Positions 27,023 to 36,409 of a DNA stretch of 64,000 nt are shown piece after piece; within the stretch, counting starts at the first letter, position 1; every line of letters begins with the position of its first letter. The notes beneath the pieces are model-generated. The model did no database searches, was not told the origin of the DNA, and saw only the letters and a program-made list of their open reading frames with translations. Origin of the DNA: Microbacterium aurantiacum (GTDB lineage Bacteria; Actinomycetota; Actinomycetes; Actinomycetales; Microbacteriaceae); NCBI RefSeq assembly GCF_021654035.1, contig NZ_JAJPDW010000005.1, positions 62,001-126,000 on the forward strand, written 5' to 3'. A program made the position numbers and the translations under genes.

Positions 27023-28555
27023 ATGAGTACCGAGACGATCACCGCTGCGATCCGGGCCGAGAAGACCCAGCGCGTCGGGTGGCGAGGCTGGGCGGCGCTG
27101 GTCGTCCTCATGCTGCCGGTGCTCCTCGTGTCCGTCGACAACACCGTGCTGAGTTTCGCCCTCCCGGCGATCGCCGTCGACCTCGCACCCACGAGCGCCC
27201 AGCAGCTGTGGATCATCGACGCCTACCCGTTGGTCCTCGCGGGGCTGCTCGTGACGATGGGGACGCTCGGAGACCGGTTCGGACGACGGCGGATGCTGAT
27301 GATCGGCGCGACCGGGTTCGCCGCCGTCTCGGCCCTGGCCGCATTCGCCCCCACGGCAGGCCTCCTCATCGTCGCGCGCGCGGCGATGGGCGTCTTCGGC
27401 GCGATGCTCATGCCCTCGACCCTTTCCCTCCTGCGCAGCATCTTCACGGATCGCGATCAGCGGCGTTTCGCCATCGCGATCTGGGCCTCGATGTTCTCGG
27501 CGGGCGCCGCGCTCGGTCCGATCGTCGGCGGCATCCTCCTGGAGCACTTCGGCTGGGGTTCGGTCTTCCTCATGGCGGTGCCGGTGCTGATCCCGCTCCT
27601 CGTCCTCGCACCCCTCCTGGTGCCGGAGAGCCGCGACCCGAAGCCGGGGCGCATCGACGCCGTCAGCATCGGGCTGTCGATGGCCACGATGGTGCCGATC
27701 GTCTACGGGATCAAGGAGGTGGCGGTCTACGGCCTCGCCAGCGCCGCGCCGATCCTCTTCGCCGTGGGAGTGGGGTTCGGCGTCCTGTTCGTCCGCCGGC
27801 AGCTGCGCCGCCCGCAGCCGATGCTCGACGTCCGGCTCTTCCGCAACCCGACGTTCAGCGGCGCGCTCCTGGTCAATCTGCTGAGCGTGGTCGGCCTGGT
27901 CGGATTCCTCTTCTTCGCGGCGCAGTACCTTCAGCTGATCCTCGGGCTGAGCCCGATGAACGCCGGTTTCGCGCTGGTGCCGGGGCTCGCCGCGATGATC
28001 GCCGCCGGACTCCTGGTCGTCCCGATCGCCCGTCGGGTCGCGCCGCGGATCGTGGTGCCGATCGCCCTCCTCTTCTCGGTCGGCGGCTATGTCGCCGTCT
28101 CCCGGATGGGGGAGGGCGGGAGCCTGCTGCTCCTGGTGATCGCATTCGTCTCGCTGGGCATCGGGATCGGCGCGGCCGAGACCGTCTCCAACGAGCTCGT
28201 GCTGGCCAGTGCGCCTCCCGCGAAGGCGGGGGCCGCGAGCGCGGTCTCGGAGACGGCGTACGAACTCGGAGCCGTGCTGGGGACGGCTGTGCTGGGCGGC
28301 ATCCTCACCGCCCTCTACCGGGCGAACCTCGTCGTTCCCGCCGGTATCGCGGGGGAGTCCGCGACGGCGGCGCGAGAGACCCTTGCGGGCGCCTCGCAGG
28401 TCGCGGCGAACGCCGATCCGTCGCTGGCTGCAGCGCTGACCGACGCCGCCGGCACCGCCTTCAGCGCCGGTGTCACGGTCACGGCACTCCTCGGCGCGGG
28501 TCTCGTCGTGATCGCCGGCGTCATCGCCGCGGCGACGCTGGGGCGGCGCCAGTAA
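27023..28555 (+). CDS. MFS drug efflux transporter (DHA2, EmrB/QacA/SmvA type)
   Basis: 510 aa with about 14 hydrophobic segments. Motif A is GTLGDRFGRRRMLMIG after the second helix. The antiporter motif C region is GAALGPIVGGILLEHFGW. The first helix has the acidic VDNTVLSFALP motif typical of QacA/SmvA exporters of cationic compounds. ATG 27023 has GGAG 5 nt upstream. Regulated by the divergent TetR (operator 26987-27008). The actual drug substrate is unknown. Confidence 0.92.
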   Translation: MSTETITAAIRAEKTQRVGWRGWAALVVLMLPVLLVSVDNTVLSFALPAIAVDLAPTSAQQLWIIDAYPLVLAGLLVTMGTLGDRFGRRRMLMIGATGFAAVSALAAFAPTAGLLIVARAAMGVFGAMLMPSTLSLLRSIFTDRDQRRFAIAIWASMFSAGAALGPIVGGILLEHFGWGSVFLMAVPVLIPLLVLAPLLVPESRDPKPGRIDAVSIGLSMATMVPIVYGIKEVAVYGLASAAPILFAVGVGFGVLFVRRQLRRPQPMLDVRLFRNPTFSGALLVNLLSVVGLVGFLFFAAQYLQLILGLSPMNAGFALVPGLAAMIAAGLLVVPIARRVAPRIVVPIALLFSVGGYVAVSRMGEGGSLLLLVIAFVSLGIGIGAAETVSNELVLASAPPAKAGAASAVSETAYELGAVLGTAVLGGILTALYRANLVVPAGIAGESATAARETLAGASQVAANADPSLAAALTDAAGTAFSAGVTVTALLGAGLVVIAGVIAAATLGRRQ

Positions 28556-28558
28556 TCT
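28553..28558 (+). promoter_or_regulatory. Leaderless-type -10 (TAATCT) for leuB, overlapping the MFS stop
   Basis: TAA of the hexamer is the MFS stop codon; the 6-nt spacer to the leuB ATG is GGGGGG. Confidence 0.5.
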
Positions 28559-28564
28559 GGGGGG

Positions 28565-29617
28565 ATGCCCCGCATCGTGAAGCTCGCCGTCATCCCCGGA
28601 GACGGCATCGGACCCGAAGTCATCAGCGAAGCCGAGAAGGTGCTCGAGGCGGTGGTCGAGGGGAGCGACGTCCGCTTCGAGCGCACGACGTTCCGCCTCG
28701 GCGCCGATCGCTACCTCGCGACGGGAGACACGCTGACGGATGCCGACCTGTCGGCGATCGCGGCGCACGACGCCATCCTCCTCGGGGCTGTGGGGGGTGT
28801 GCCGGGCGACCCTCGACTGAAGGACGCGAACATCGAGCGCGGCCTGCTCCTGAAGCTGCGATTCGAGCTCGACCACTACGTGAACCTGCGTCCGTCGCGA
28901 CTGTATCCGGGCGTGCCCGGCCCCCTCGCGGACCCCGGAGAGATCGACTTCGTCGTCGTCCGCGAGGGCACCGAGGGGCCCTACGTCGGGAACGGCGGAA
29001 CGATCCGCAGGGGGACGCCGCAGGAGGTCGCGAACGAGACGTCCGTGAACACCGCGTTCGGGGTCGAGCGCGTGGTGCGCTTCGCCTTCGCGCAGGCGCA
29101 GCGTCGCCGTAAGCGCCTGACGCTCGTGCACAAGACCAATGTCCTCGTCCATGCCGGCGGGATCTGGAAGCGGATCGTCGACACGGTGGGCGCGGAGTTC
29201 CCCGAGGTCGCCGTAGACTACCTGCACGTCGACGCGGCCACGATCTTCCTGGTCACCCACCCTGCTCGTTTCGACGTGATCGTCACCGACAACCTCTTCG
29301 GCGACATCCTCACGGACCTGGCCGGCGCCGTCACCGGTGGCATCGGCCTCGCCGCTTCGGGCAACATCAACCCCGACGGCACGTTCCCGTCGATGTTCGA
29401 GCCCGTTCACGGCTCGGCGCCGGACATCGCCGGTCAGGGCATCGCCGACCCCACGGCGGCGATCCTCTCCACCGCCCTCCTGCTGGAGCACCTCGGCTTC
29501 GTCGAGGACGCATCCCGCGTCACCCGGGCGGTCGAGGAGGACATCGCCGCGCGGAGCGGAGGGGCCCGGTCCACCTCCGAGATCGGCGACGCGATCGCCG
29601 CCCGCCTCCGGGCGTAA
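28565..29617 (+). CDS. leuB: 3-isopropylmalate dehydrogenase
   Basis: 350 aa NAD-dependent decarboxylating dehydrogenase of leucine synthesis. Typical blocks are [33 protein letters not shown] (substrate arginines), [22 protein letters not shown] (metal aspartates) and [19 protein letters not shown]. It matches the actinobacterial form in length. Probably read with ilvE, 47 bp downstream, although a TAATCT also sits just after its end. Confidence 0.96.
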   Translation: MPRIVKLAVIPGDGIGPEVISEAEKVLEAVVEGSDVRFERTTFRLGADRYLATGDTLTDADLSAIAAHDAILLGAVGGVPGDPRLKDANIERGLLLKLRFELDHYVNLRPSRLYPGVPGPLADPGEIDFVVVREGTEGPYVGNGGTIRRGTPQEVANETSVNTAFGVERVVRFAFAQAQRRRKRLTLVHKTNVLVHAGGIWKRIVDTVGAEFPEVAVDYLHVDAATIFLVTHPARFDVIVTDNLFGDILTDLAGAVTGGIGLAASGNINPDGTFPSMFEPVHGSAPDIAGQGIADPTAAILSTALLLEHLGFVEDASRVTRAVEEDIAARSGGARSTSEIGDAIAARLRA

Positions 29618-29664
29618 TCTGAGCACAGTCGACGCCGCCGAAGACCCGACACCCAGGACGTGAA

Positions 29665-30771
29665 ATGACCCTCATCGACACCGACACCGACACCGGACTG
29701 CCGCCGCTGGACTTCAGCGTCTCGCGCAACCTCAACGCCGCCTCTGCTGAGGCGCGAGAGGAGGTGCTGGCCAATCCTGGCTTCGGCACGCGCTTCACAG
29801 ACCACATGATCGACATCTGCTGGTCGGTCACCGGTGGGTGGCACCGTCCGCGCGTGCAGCCCTACGGCCCGCTGGCGCTCGACCCGGCGGCGGCCGTCCT
29901 GCACTACGGGCAGGAGATCTTCGAGGGCATCAAGGCCTACCGTCACGCGGACGGCTCGATCCACACCTTCCGCCCCGACCAGAACGGGCGGCGACTGCAG
30001 CGTTCCGCCCGCCGGCTGGCGCTCCCCGAACTCCCCGTCCCGTACTTCATCCAGTCGCTGCGCGAGCTGATCGCCGTCGACGGGGACTGGGTGCCGTCCG
30101 GCCCCGACCAGAGCCTGTACCTCCGTCCGTTCATGTTCGCCAAGGAGGCGTTCCTCGGCGTCCGTCCGGCGCACAAGGTGGGCTATTACGTCATCGCCTC
30201 GCCCGCGGGCGCGTACTTCAAGGGCGGTGTCCAACCCGTCTCGATCTGGCTGAGCGAGGACTACGCCCGCGCCGGAAAGGGCGGGACGGGGGCGGCGAAG
30301 ACCGGCGGCAACTACGCCGCGAGCCTCCTCCCGCAGTCCGAGGCGTATGAGAACGAGTGCGACCAGGTCGTCTTCCTCGACGCGGACGGCAACGTCGAGG
30401 AGCTCGGGGGTATGAACGTCGTGTTCGTGCGCAAGGACGGCACGCTGGTGACCCCGCAGTCGCCGTCGATCCTCGAAGGCATCACCCGTGACTCGATCCT
30501 GCAGCTCGCGCGCGACCGCGGACACCGTGTCGAGGGCCGGGCGGTCTCCCTCGCCGAGTGGCGCGACGGCGTGGCCTCCGGAGACATCGTCGAGGTGTTC
30601 GCCTGCGGGACGGCGGCCGTCGTCACGCCCATCGGCATGCTGAAGGGTCGCGATTTCCTCGACGAGCAGCCGAGCGGATCCCTCGCGCTGTCGCTCCGCG
30701 AGGAGCTGACGGACATCCAGTACGGACGCCGCGAGGATGTCCACGGCTGGCTCACCCGCCTGGACGCGTGA
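29665..30771 (+). CDS. ilvE: Branched-chain amino acid aminotransferase
   Basis: 368 aa fold-type IV PLP enzyme, the last step of Val/Leu/Ile synthesis. The long N-terminus and [18 protein letters not shown] are typical of the actinobacterial/eukaryotic type. The PLP lysine is in [27 protein letters not shown] and [11 protein letters not shown] bind phosphate and cofactor. It follows leuB in one biosynthetic block. Confidence 0.96.
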   Translation: MTLIDTDTDTGLPPLDFSVSRNLNAASAEAREEVLANPGFGTRFTDHMIDICWSVTGGWHRPRVQPYGPLALDPAAAVLHYGQEIFEGIKAYRHADGSIHTFRPDQNGRRLQRSARRLALPELPVPYFIQSLRELIAVDGDWVPSGPDQSLYLRPFMFAKEAFLGVRPAHKVGYYVIASPAGAYFKGGVQPVSIWLSEDYARAGKGGTGAAKTGGNYAASLLPQSEAYENECDQVVFLDADGNVEELGGMNVVFVRKDGTLVTPQSPSILEGITRDSILQLARDRGHRVEGRAVSLAEWRDGVASGDIVEVFACGTAAVVTPIGMLKGRDFLDEQPSGSLALSLREELTDIQYGRREDVHGWLTRLDA

Positions 30772-30778
30772 GGTCGCC

Positions 30779-31555
30779 GTGAAGATCGTCCGCTTCAGTC
30801 ACAACGACGCCATCCGCTACGGCATCCTCGACGACGGGGACCTCGTGGTCCTCGCCGCTGATCCTCTCTTCGCGGGGTTCGACACCACGGGGGAGCGGGT
30901 GCCGCTCGCGGATGTGGCGCTCCTCGCCCCGGTGATCCCCCGCTCGAAGGTCGTGTGCGTCGGCCGCAACTACCGCGACCACGCCAGCGAACTCGGGAAC
31001 GACGTTCCGGCCGAACCGCTGCTGTTCTTCAAGCCGAACACCTCGGTCATCGGCCCGGGGGATGCCATCGTCCTGCCGCCGCAGTCCGAGCGAGTGGACT
31101 TCGAGGGCGAGGTCGCGGCCGTCATCGGGCGGATCGCCAAGAACGTGTCGGCCGATGACGCCCTCGACTACGTCTTCGGATACACCGCCGCCAACGACGT
31201 CACCGCGCGCGATCTGCAGCGCAGCGACGGGCAGTGGGCGCGGGCGAAGGGGTTCGACACGTTCTGTCCGCTCGGGCCCGCGATCGAGACGGATTTCGAC
31301 CCCACCGGGTCGGCACGCGTCCGCACCCGCGTCAACGGCGAAGAACGTCAGAACGGACCGGTCAGCGAAGTGATCTTCCCGCTCGCCGACGTCATCGCCT
31401 ACGCTTCCGCGGCGTTCACCCTTCTGCCCGGCGACGTCATCCTGACCGGCACCCCGGCGGGCGTCGGTCCGCTCGCCGCGGGTGACATCGTGGAAGTGGA
31501 TGTCGAAGGGCTGGGCATCCTCCGCAACACCGTGCGCGCGTCGTCACCGGTGTGA
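30779..31555 (+). CDS. Fumarylacetoacetate hydrolase (FAH) family protein
   Basis: 258 aa. The FAH domain metal ligands are visible in [15 protein letters not shown] and [32 protein letters not shown] and [15 protein letters not shown] are also diagnostic. Members act as acylpyruvate hydrolases, oxaloacetate decarboxylases or aromatic catabolic enzymes; the substrate here cannot be told. GTG 30779 starts 7 bp after ilvE, and the stop overlaps the next gene as GTGA. Confidence 0.9.
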   Translation: MKIVRFSHNDAIRYGILDDGDLVVLAADPLFAGFDTTGERVPLADVALLAPVIPRSKVVCVGRNYRDHASELGNDVPAEPLLFFKPNTSVIGPGDAIVLPPQSERVDFEGEVAAVIGRIAKNVSADDALDYVFGYTAANDVTARDLQRSDGQWARAKGFDTFCPLGPAIETDFDPTGSARVRTRVNGEERQNGPVSEVIFPLADVIAYASAAFTLLPGDVILTGTPAGVGPLAAGDIVEVDVEGLGILRNTVRASSPV

Positions 31556-32820
31556 CCGCGTCGTCGCCGATCTCCGACACCGAGCGCGCCCGCATCCAAC
31601 GGCGCACCGTGGCGGTGCTCGGCGCCGGTCAGGTGCTCGGCGGTGTGGCGTTCGGGGCCACGCTCTCCCTCGGAGCCGTCCTCGCCGCGGACGTCTCTGG
31701 CGACGACGCTCTGTCCGGTCTGGCCACCGCGGCGGTGACGCTGGGGACAGCCGCCGTCGCCATCCCGCTCGCCGCCCTAGCACGGCGGGCGGGCCGACGC
31801 GTGTCCTTGACGACGGGCACCGCGGGTGCCCTCGCCGGGGTGGTCGGTGTCATCGTCGCCGCGTCGGTCGGGTCGTTTCCGTTCCTCCTCGCGGCGTTCC
31901 TCCTCATCGGAGCGGGCCAGGCCGCGAACCTGCAGTCGCGATTCGCCGCCGCGGATCTCGCCACCGACGCCACCCGAGGACGCGATCTGTCCCTGGTCGT
32001 GTGGGCGACCACGGTGGGGGCGGTGCTCGGACCGAACCTCGCCGGCCCGGGGGAGACGGTGGGCGCGGCGCTCGGCATGCCGCCTCTCACCGGTGCGTAC
32101 GTGTTCACCGTCGTGGCGCAGGTGCTCGCGATCGTCCTCTACCTCTCCGCCCTCCGTCCCGACCCGCTTGCGCTCGCGATGCGGCTGGACGCGGCCGCGA
32201 CGAGGGGCCCCGGGCGCACCATCGCGGGTCCCGATCGTCGGGCCCTCGCGCGATACGCGATCTTCGCGGTCGCCGCCTCGCACGTGGTCATGGTCTCGGT
32301 GATGGCGATGACGCCCGTGCATCTGCTGCACCACGGCGCGGATCTGGTGATCGTCGGCCTGACCCTGAGCCTGCACATCGCCGGGATGTACGCGGCGGCG
32401 CCGCTCTTCGGCATCCTCGCCGACCGTTGGGGGCGGCTGCGGACGATCCTCCTCGGACAGGGCATCCTCGCCACTTCGCTCGTGGTCGCCTCCCTCGGGG
32501 CGGAGTCCACCGCGGCGGTGACGGTGGCCCTCGTGCTGCTCGGCCTGGGCTGGAGCGCAGCGACGGTGGCCGGGGCGGCGCTGCTCACCGAGGCCTCGGC
32601 GGAGGATCAGCGCACGCGCCGCCAGGGCATCAGCGACTTCTCGATGAGCTTCGTCGGCGCGCTCGGCGCGATCGGGTCCGGGATCGTCCTGTCCGCGATC
32701 GGCTACGGCGGGCTCGCGCTCGTCGTCGGACTGGCCGTCGTCGCGACGGCCGTCCTCGCGGTCCTCGTCCGTGCCGATCGTGTCGGACGGGTGAGGGGTC
32801 GGTCCGGAGCGGGCACCTAG
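31552..32820 (+). CDS. MFS transporter
   Basis: 422 aa with about 12 hydrophobic segments. The central cytoplasmic loop holds [23 protein letters not shown], and the second half has the motif-A-like [19 protein letters not shown]. Substrate unknown. It is coupled to the FAH gene through GTGA. Its TAG stop doubles as part of the gltX -10 hexamer. Confidence 0.88.
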   Translation: MTASSPISDTERARIQRRTVAVLGAGQVLGGVAFGATLSLGAVLAADVSGDDALSGLATAAVTLGTAAVAIPLAALARRAGRRVSLTTGTAGALAGVVGVIVAASVGSFPFLLAAFLLIGAGQAANLQSRFAAADLATDATRGRDLSLVVWATTVGAVLGPNLAGPGETVGAALGMPPLTGAYVFTVVAQVLAIVLYLSALRPDPLALAMRLDAAATRGPGRTIAGPDRRALARYAIFAVAASHVVMVSVMAMTPVHLLHHGADLVIVGLTLSLHIAGMYAAAPLFGILADRWGRLRTILLGQGILATSLVVASLGAESTAAVTVALVLLGLGWSAATVAGAALLTEASAEDQRTRRQGISDFSMSFVGALGAIGSGIVLSAIGYGGLALVVGLAVVATAVLAVLVRADRVGRVRGRSGAGT

Positions 32821-32823
32821 AAT
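32818..32823 (+). promoter_or_regulatory. Leaderless-type -10 (TAGAAT) for gltX, overlapping the MFS stop
   Basis: TAG is the upstream stop codon; 8 nt to the gltX ATG. Confidence 0.45.
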
Positions 32824-32831
32824 TGCACGCG

Positions 32832-34340
32832 ATGTCTGCCTCAGCCGATCCCCGAACCACCACCGCCACCGGAGCCGATATCCGTGTGCGGTTCTGCCCC
32901 TCGCCGACGGGTCTCCCGCATGTCGGCCTCATCCGCACCGTGCTGTTCAACTGGGCCTACGCCCGCCACCACGGTGGGAAGCTCGTGTTCCGGATCGAGG
33001 ACACCGACGCGGCCCGTGACAGCGAGGAGAGCTACCAGCAGCTCCTCGAAGCCCTGCGGTGGCTGAACATCGACTGGGATGAGGGGGTCGAGGTCGGAGG
33101 GCCGCACGCGCCCTATCGTCAGTCGCAGCGTCACGAGATCTACCGTGAGGTGCTGCAGAAGCTCGTGGATGCGGGTGCGGTGTACGAGAGCTACTCGACC
33201 GCGGAGGAGATCGACGCGCGCAACGAGGCGAACGGCCGCGCGAAGCAGCTCGGCTACGACAACTTCGACCGGGATCTGACCGAGGAGCAGCGCGCCGCGT
33301 ACCGCGCGGAGGGCCGTCAGCCCGCCTGGCGCCTGCGTGTGCCGGACGAAGACCTCACCTACGTCGATCTCATCCGCGGTGAGGTGACGTTTCCGGCGGG
33401 GTCCTTCCCGGACTTCGTCCTGGTCCGCGCGGGCGGTGTCCCGCTCTATCCCTTCGTCAACCCCGTCGACGATGCGCTGATGGGGATCACCCACGTCATC
33501 CGCGGCGAGGATCTCATGCCGTCCACTGCGCGTCAGCTCGCGCTCTATCGAGCCCTCGTCGAGGCCGGCGTGACCTCCTTCATCCCTCGCTTCGCCCATA
33601 TGCCCCTCGTCCTGGGCGACACCGGGAACAAGAAGCTCTCCAAGCGCGACCCGAAGGCCGATCTCTTCCTTCAGCGGGAGCGGGGTTTCATCCCCGAAGG
33701 CCTGCTGAACTACCTCGCCCTCCTCGGGTGGTCCATCGCGCCGGACCGGGACGTGTTCTCCCTCGAGGAGCTCACGGCGGCATTCGACATCCGGGACGTG
33801 AATCCGAACCCCGCCCGTTTCGACCAGAAGAAGGCCGAGGCCATCAACGGGGACCACATCCGGATGCTGCCGCCCGAGGTCTTCGCGGATCGCATCGTCC
33901 CGTACCTTCAGGGCGCGGGGGTCGTCGATGCGCCTCCGACGGGTGAGCAGGCGCGACTCCTGCGCGCGGCCGCGCCCCTCATCCAGGAACGGCTGCCCCT
34001 TCTGGGTGACGCCCCGGGCCTTCTCGGCTTCCTCTTCACGGATTCCGTGTCGTACGAGGACGACGCGATCGCCTCGCTGCCCGCGAACGCGGATGAGGTG
34101 ATCGTCGCCTCCGTGGCAGCCCTCGAGGAGCTTCCGGCGTCCGAGTTCACGGCCGTCGCGATCCAGGAGGCGCTCGTGTCGGCGCTGATCGACGGACTCG
34201 GTCTGAAGCCGCGGATCGCGTACGGGCCTTTGCGGGTCGCCGTCAGCGGTCGACGGATCTCTCCGCCGCTGTTCGAATCGCTGGAGCTTCTCGGCAAGGA
34301 CGCGACCCTGCGGCGTCTCACCGGGTTCGTGAACCGGTGA
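32832..34340 (+). CDS. gltX: Glutamyl-tRNA synthetase
   Basis: 502 aa class I synthetase. The HIGH-like motif is [16 protein letters not shown], and the KMSKS-like motif is [10 protein letters not shown]. The catalytic core and the C-terminal all-helical anticodon domain are both complete. Actinobacteria generally lack GlnRS and use a GluRS that also mischarges tRNA-Gln for later amidation by GatCAB (known for the group); tRNA-Gln lies 83 bp downstream. Confidence 0.97.
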   Translation: MSASADPRTTTATGADIRVRFCPSPTGLPHVGLIRTVLFNWAYARHHGGKLVFRIEDTDAARDSEESYQQLLEALRWLNIDWDEGVEVGGPHAPYRQSQRHEIYREVLQKLVDAGAVYESYSTAEEIDARNEANGRAKQLGYDNFDRDLTEEQRAAYRAEGRQPAWRLRVPDEDLTYVDLIRGEVTFPAGSFPDFVLVRAGGVPLYPFVNPVDDALMGITHVIRGEDLMPSTARQLALYRALVEAGVTSFIPRFAHMPLVLGDTGNKKLSKRDPKADLFLQRERGFIPEGLLNYLALLGWSIAPDRDVFSLEELTAAFDIRDVNPNPARFDQKKAEAINGDHIRMLPPEVFADRIVPYLQGAGVVDAPPTGEQARLLRAAAPLIQERLPLLGDAPGLLGFLFTDSVSYEDDAIASLPANADEVIVASVAALEELPASEFTAVAIQEALVSALIDGLGLKPRIAYGPLRVAVSGRRISPPLFESLELLGKDATLRRLTGFVNR

Positions 34341-34423
34341 CCCGCCCGGGTTCCGACCGGTTTGTCCGGTGGTCCGCCGTGGGATAGACTCGACCCTCGG
34401 TACGACTTCGGTCGGAACCCCCT

Positions 34424-34495
34424 TGGGGTATGGTGTAATTGGCAACACGGCTGATTCTGGTTCAGTTGTTCTTGGTTCGAGTCCAGGTACCCCAG
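34424..34495 (+). tRNA. tRNA-Gln (anticodon CTG)
   Basis: Acceptor TGGGGTA pairs with TACCCCA. The anticodon arm is CTGAT-TCTGG-TTCAG with anticodon CTG, reading CAG. T arm CTTGG-TTCGAGT-CCAGG. The discriminator is G and the next bases are CAA, so CCA is not encoded. Confidence 0.94.
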
Positions 34496-34505
34496 CAAGA
34501 CAGAT

Positions 34506-34550
34506 AGCCCGGCATCCGCTCAGCGGAGAGCCGGGCTTCTTGCTTTTCCG
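34506..34550 (+). terminator. Terminator after tRNA-Gln
   Basis: AGCCCGGC / GCCGGGCT stem enclosing a smaller TCCGC-TCA-GCGGA hairpin, followed by the T-rich TTCTTGCTTTT. Confidence 0.85.
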
Positions 34551-34586
34551 CGCACGCCTGCTCGTGTGGGTATTTGTTGGTTCTTC

Positions 34587-34615
34587 TTGTTTTGCTTTGG
34601 TTTCTGTTGTAGCGT
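34587..34615 (+). promoter_or_regulatory. Promoter of the fructose PTS operon
   Basis: -35 TTGTTT (34587-34592), 17-bp spacer, -10 TAGCGT (34610-34615). It sits in a strikingly T-rich, A-free tract (34573-34610) that contains two similar TTTG..TGGTTtcTg stretches, possible binding sites for the DeoR-type regulator encoded next. Confidence 0.6.
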
Positions 34616-34643
34616 GAGGGCACCTTGACGCTGAGGACGGACC

Positions 34644-35429
34644 ATGTACGCGACGGAGCGACACGCTCACATCACCCGGAGCCTGACGGATCGCGGTCGC
34701 GTGTCCGTCGTCGACTTGGCACGAGACCTGGGAGTCACGACGGAGACGATCCGTCGCGACCTCGACGCGATGGAGGAACAGGGCGTCCTGCGACGGGTGC
34801 ACGGGGGCGCGGTGCCCTCCCGGGGTGGCAGCACCACGGAGGTCTCGATCGCCGAGCGGACGAGCGTCAATTCCGGCGCGAAGGACGCCATAGCACGGCG
34901 TGCGCTCGAGGTCATCACGCGCGGGTGGCGCGGCTCGGTCCTGTTCGACGCCGGGTCCACCGCCGCTGCCGTCGCCCGCCTCATGGGCGACCGTGTCGCC
35001 GGCACCGGGGCGCAGATCGACGCCGTGACACACGCCGTCCCCGTCGCGCACGCGCTGTCGACGGTTCCGGGGATCGATCTCACGGTCCTCGGCGGCCAGG
35101 TCCGCGGGATCACCGCCGCGGCGGTCGGCCCCTCCACGGTCGACGCCCTCCGGTCGCTGCGTCCCGATCTCGCCTTCATCGGCACGAACGGCATCACGGC
35201 AGGATTCGGCTTGAGCACCCCCGATCCTGCGGAGGCCGCGGTCAAGACCGCGATCGTCCGTGCCGCTCGCCGCGTCATCGTCCTCGCCGACGCCGACAAG
35301 ATGGGCGTCGAGTCCTTGGTCTCCTTCGCCGACATCGCCGACATCGATGTCCTCGTCACTGATGCCCCGCTCGACGCGGAGCTGTCCGATGCCCTCGCCG
35401 CCGCGGACGTGGAGGTCTGGCTCGCATGA
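34644..35429 (+). CDS. fruR: DeoR family regulator of fructose utilisation
   Basis: 261 aa. The N-terminal helix-turn-helix is VSVVDLARDLGVTTETIRRDLDAMEEQG with the DeoR signature. The C-terminal domain resembles sugar-phosphate-binding DeoRC, with LFDAGSTAAAVARLM, GIDLTVLGGQVRG and LADADKMGVESLVSF. It overlaps fruK by 4 bp (ATGA) and begins the operon, so it most likely responds to fructose-1-phosphate and regulates its own promoter (inferred from family and context). Confidence 0.92.
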   Translation: MYATERHAHITRSLTDRGRVSVVDLARDLGVTTETIRRDLDAMEEQGVLRRVHGGAVPSRGGSTTEVSIAERTSVNSGAKDAIARRALEVITRGWRGSVLFDAGSTAAAVARLMGDRVAGTGAQIDAVTHAVPVAHALSTVPGIDLTVLGGQVRGITAAAVGPSTVDALRSLRPDLAFIGTNGITAGFGLSTPDPAEAAVKTAIVRAARRVIVLADADKMGVESLVSFADIADIDVLVTDAPLDAELSDALAAADVEVWLA

Positions 35430-36373
35430 TCGTCACCCTGACCGCGAACCCGTCCCTGGATCGAACGATCGTGGTGGACGCGCCCCTTCGGCCGGGCGAG
35501 GTCCAGCCGGCTCACCCTGGGCGGGAGGATGCCGGTGGCAAGGGGATCAACGTCGCTCGCGTGATCTTCGGGGCGGGTGTGGCCGTGCGCGCCGTGCTCC
35601 CGCTCGCCGATGACGACCCGTTCGACAGTGCCCTCGGTGCCACGGGGATCGACGCCGTGCGCGTCCCGATCGCCGGCCGCGCCCGCGCGAACCTCACGAT
35701 CACCGATCCCGAGGGGATCACGACGAAGCTGAACCTCCCCGGCGCGACGCTGTCGGTGTCGGAGGCGGACGCGGTCATCGCCGCGGTCGTGGAGGCATCG
35801 CGCGGAGCCCGGTGGCTGGTTCTGGCCGGGTCCCTGCCTCCGGGAGCCGGGGACGACTTCTACGTGCGGGTCATCGAGGCGGTCCGTCGAGCCCTCGGCG
35901 ACGACGCGCCGCGGATCGCCGTCGACACGTCCGGGGCCGCTCTCAGCGCGGTGGTGGACCGCGCCCGACCCGATCTGATCAAGCCCAACGACGAGGAATT
36001 GGCCGATCTCACCGGGCACGCGGCCTCGCCGGACACCCTCGTCGCCGGCGTCGCCGATGCGGCCCGCAGACTCGTCGGGTCCGCCAAGATCGGCGCGGCG
36101 CTGATCACCCTCGGCGGGGAGGGCGCGGTCCTCGTCACCGCCGAAGGGGAGTGGTTCGGCCGCCCGCCCCGCATCGATGTGGTGAGCACGGTCGGCGCGG
36201 GCGACAGCTCCCTGGCGGGCTACCTCCTGGCGGATCACGCCGGCGCCGTCCCCGCCGAGAAGCTTCGCTCGTCGATCCTCTACGGCGCCGCCGCGGCAGC
36301 GCTCCCCGGCACGCAGGCGCCGCGCCCGACGGATCTCCCGCGCGGCGATGTCGTCGTCACCGCACTTCCCTGA
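35426..36373 (+). CDS. fruK: 1-phosphofructokinase
   Basis: 315 aa PfkB-family kinase converting fructose-1-phosphate to fructose-1,6-bisphosphate. TLTANPSLDRTI and REDAGGKGINVARVI form the substrate-binding region. The catalytic Asp is in VVSTVGAGDSSLAGYL (DTVGAGD-type motif; here STVGAGDS). IKPNDEELADLTG is also typical. Coupled to fruR upstream and 36 bp before fruA. Confidence 0.95.
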   Translation: MIVTLTANPSLDRTIVVDAPLRPGEVQPAHPGREDAGGKGINVARVIFGAGVAVRAVLPLADDDPFDSALGATGIDAVRVPIAGRARANLTITDPEGITTKLNLPGATLSVSEADAVIAAVVEASRGARWLVLAGSLPPGAGDDFYVRVIEAVRRALGDDAPRIAVDTSGAALSAVVDRARPDLIKPNDEELADLTGHAASPDTLVAGVADAARRLVGSAKIGAALITLGGEGAVLVTAEGEWFGRPPRIDVVSTVGAGDSSLAGYLLADHAGAVPAEKLRSSILYGAAAAALPGTQAPRPTDLPRGDVVVTALP

Positions 36374-36409
36374 CACCCCTTTCACCACATCCGACCATTG
36401 GAGGTCACC

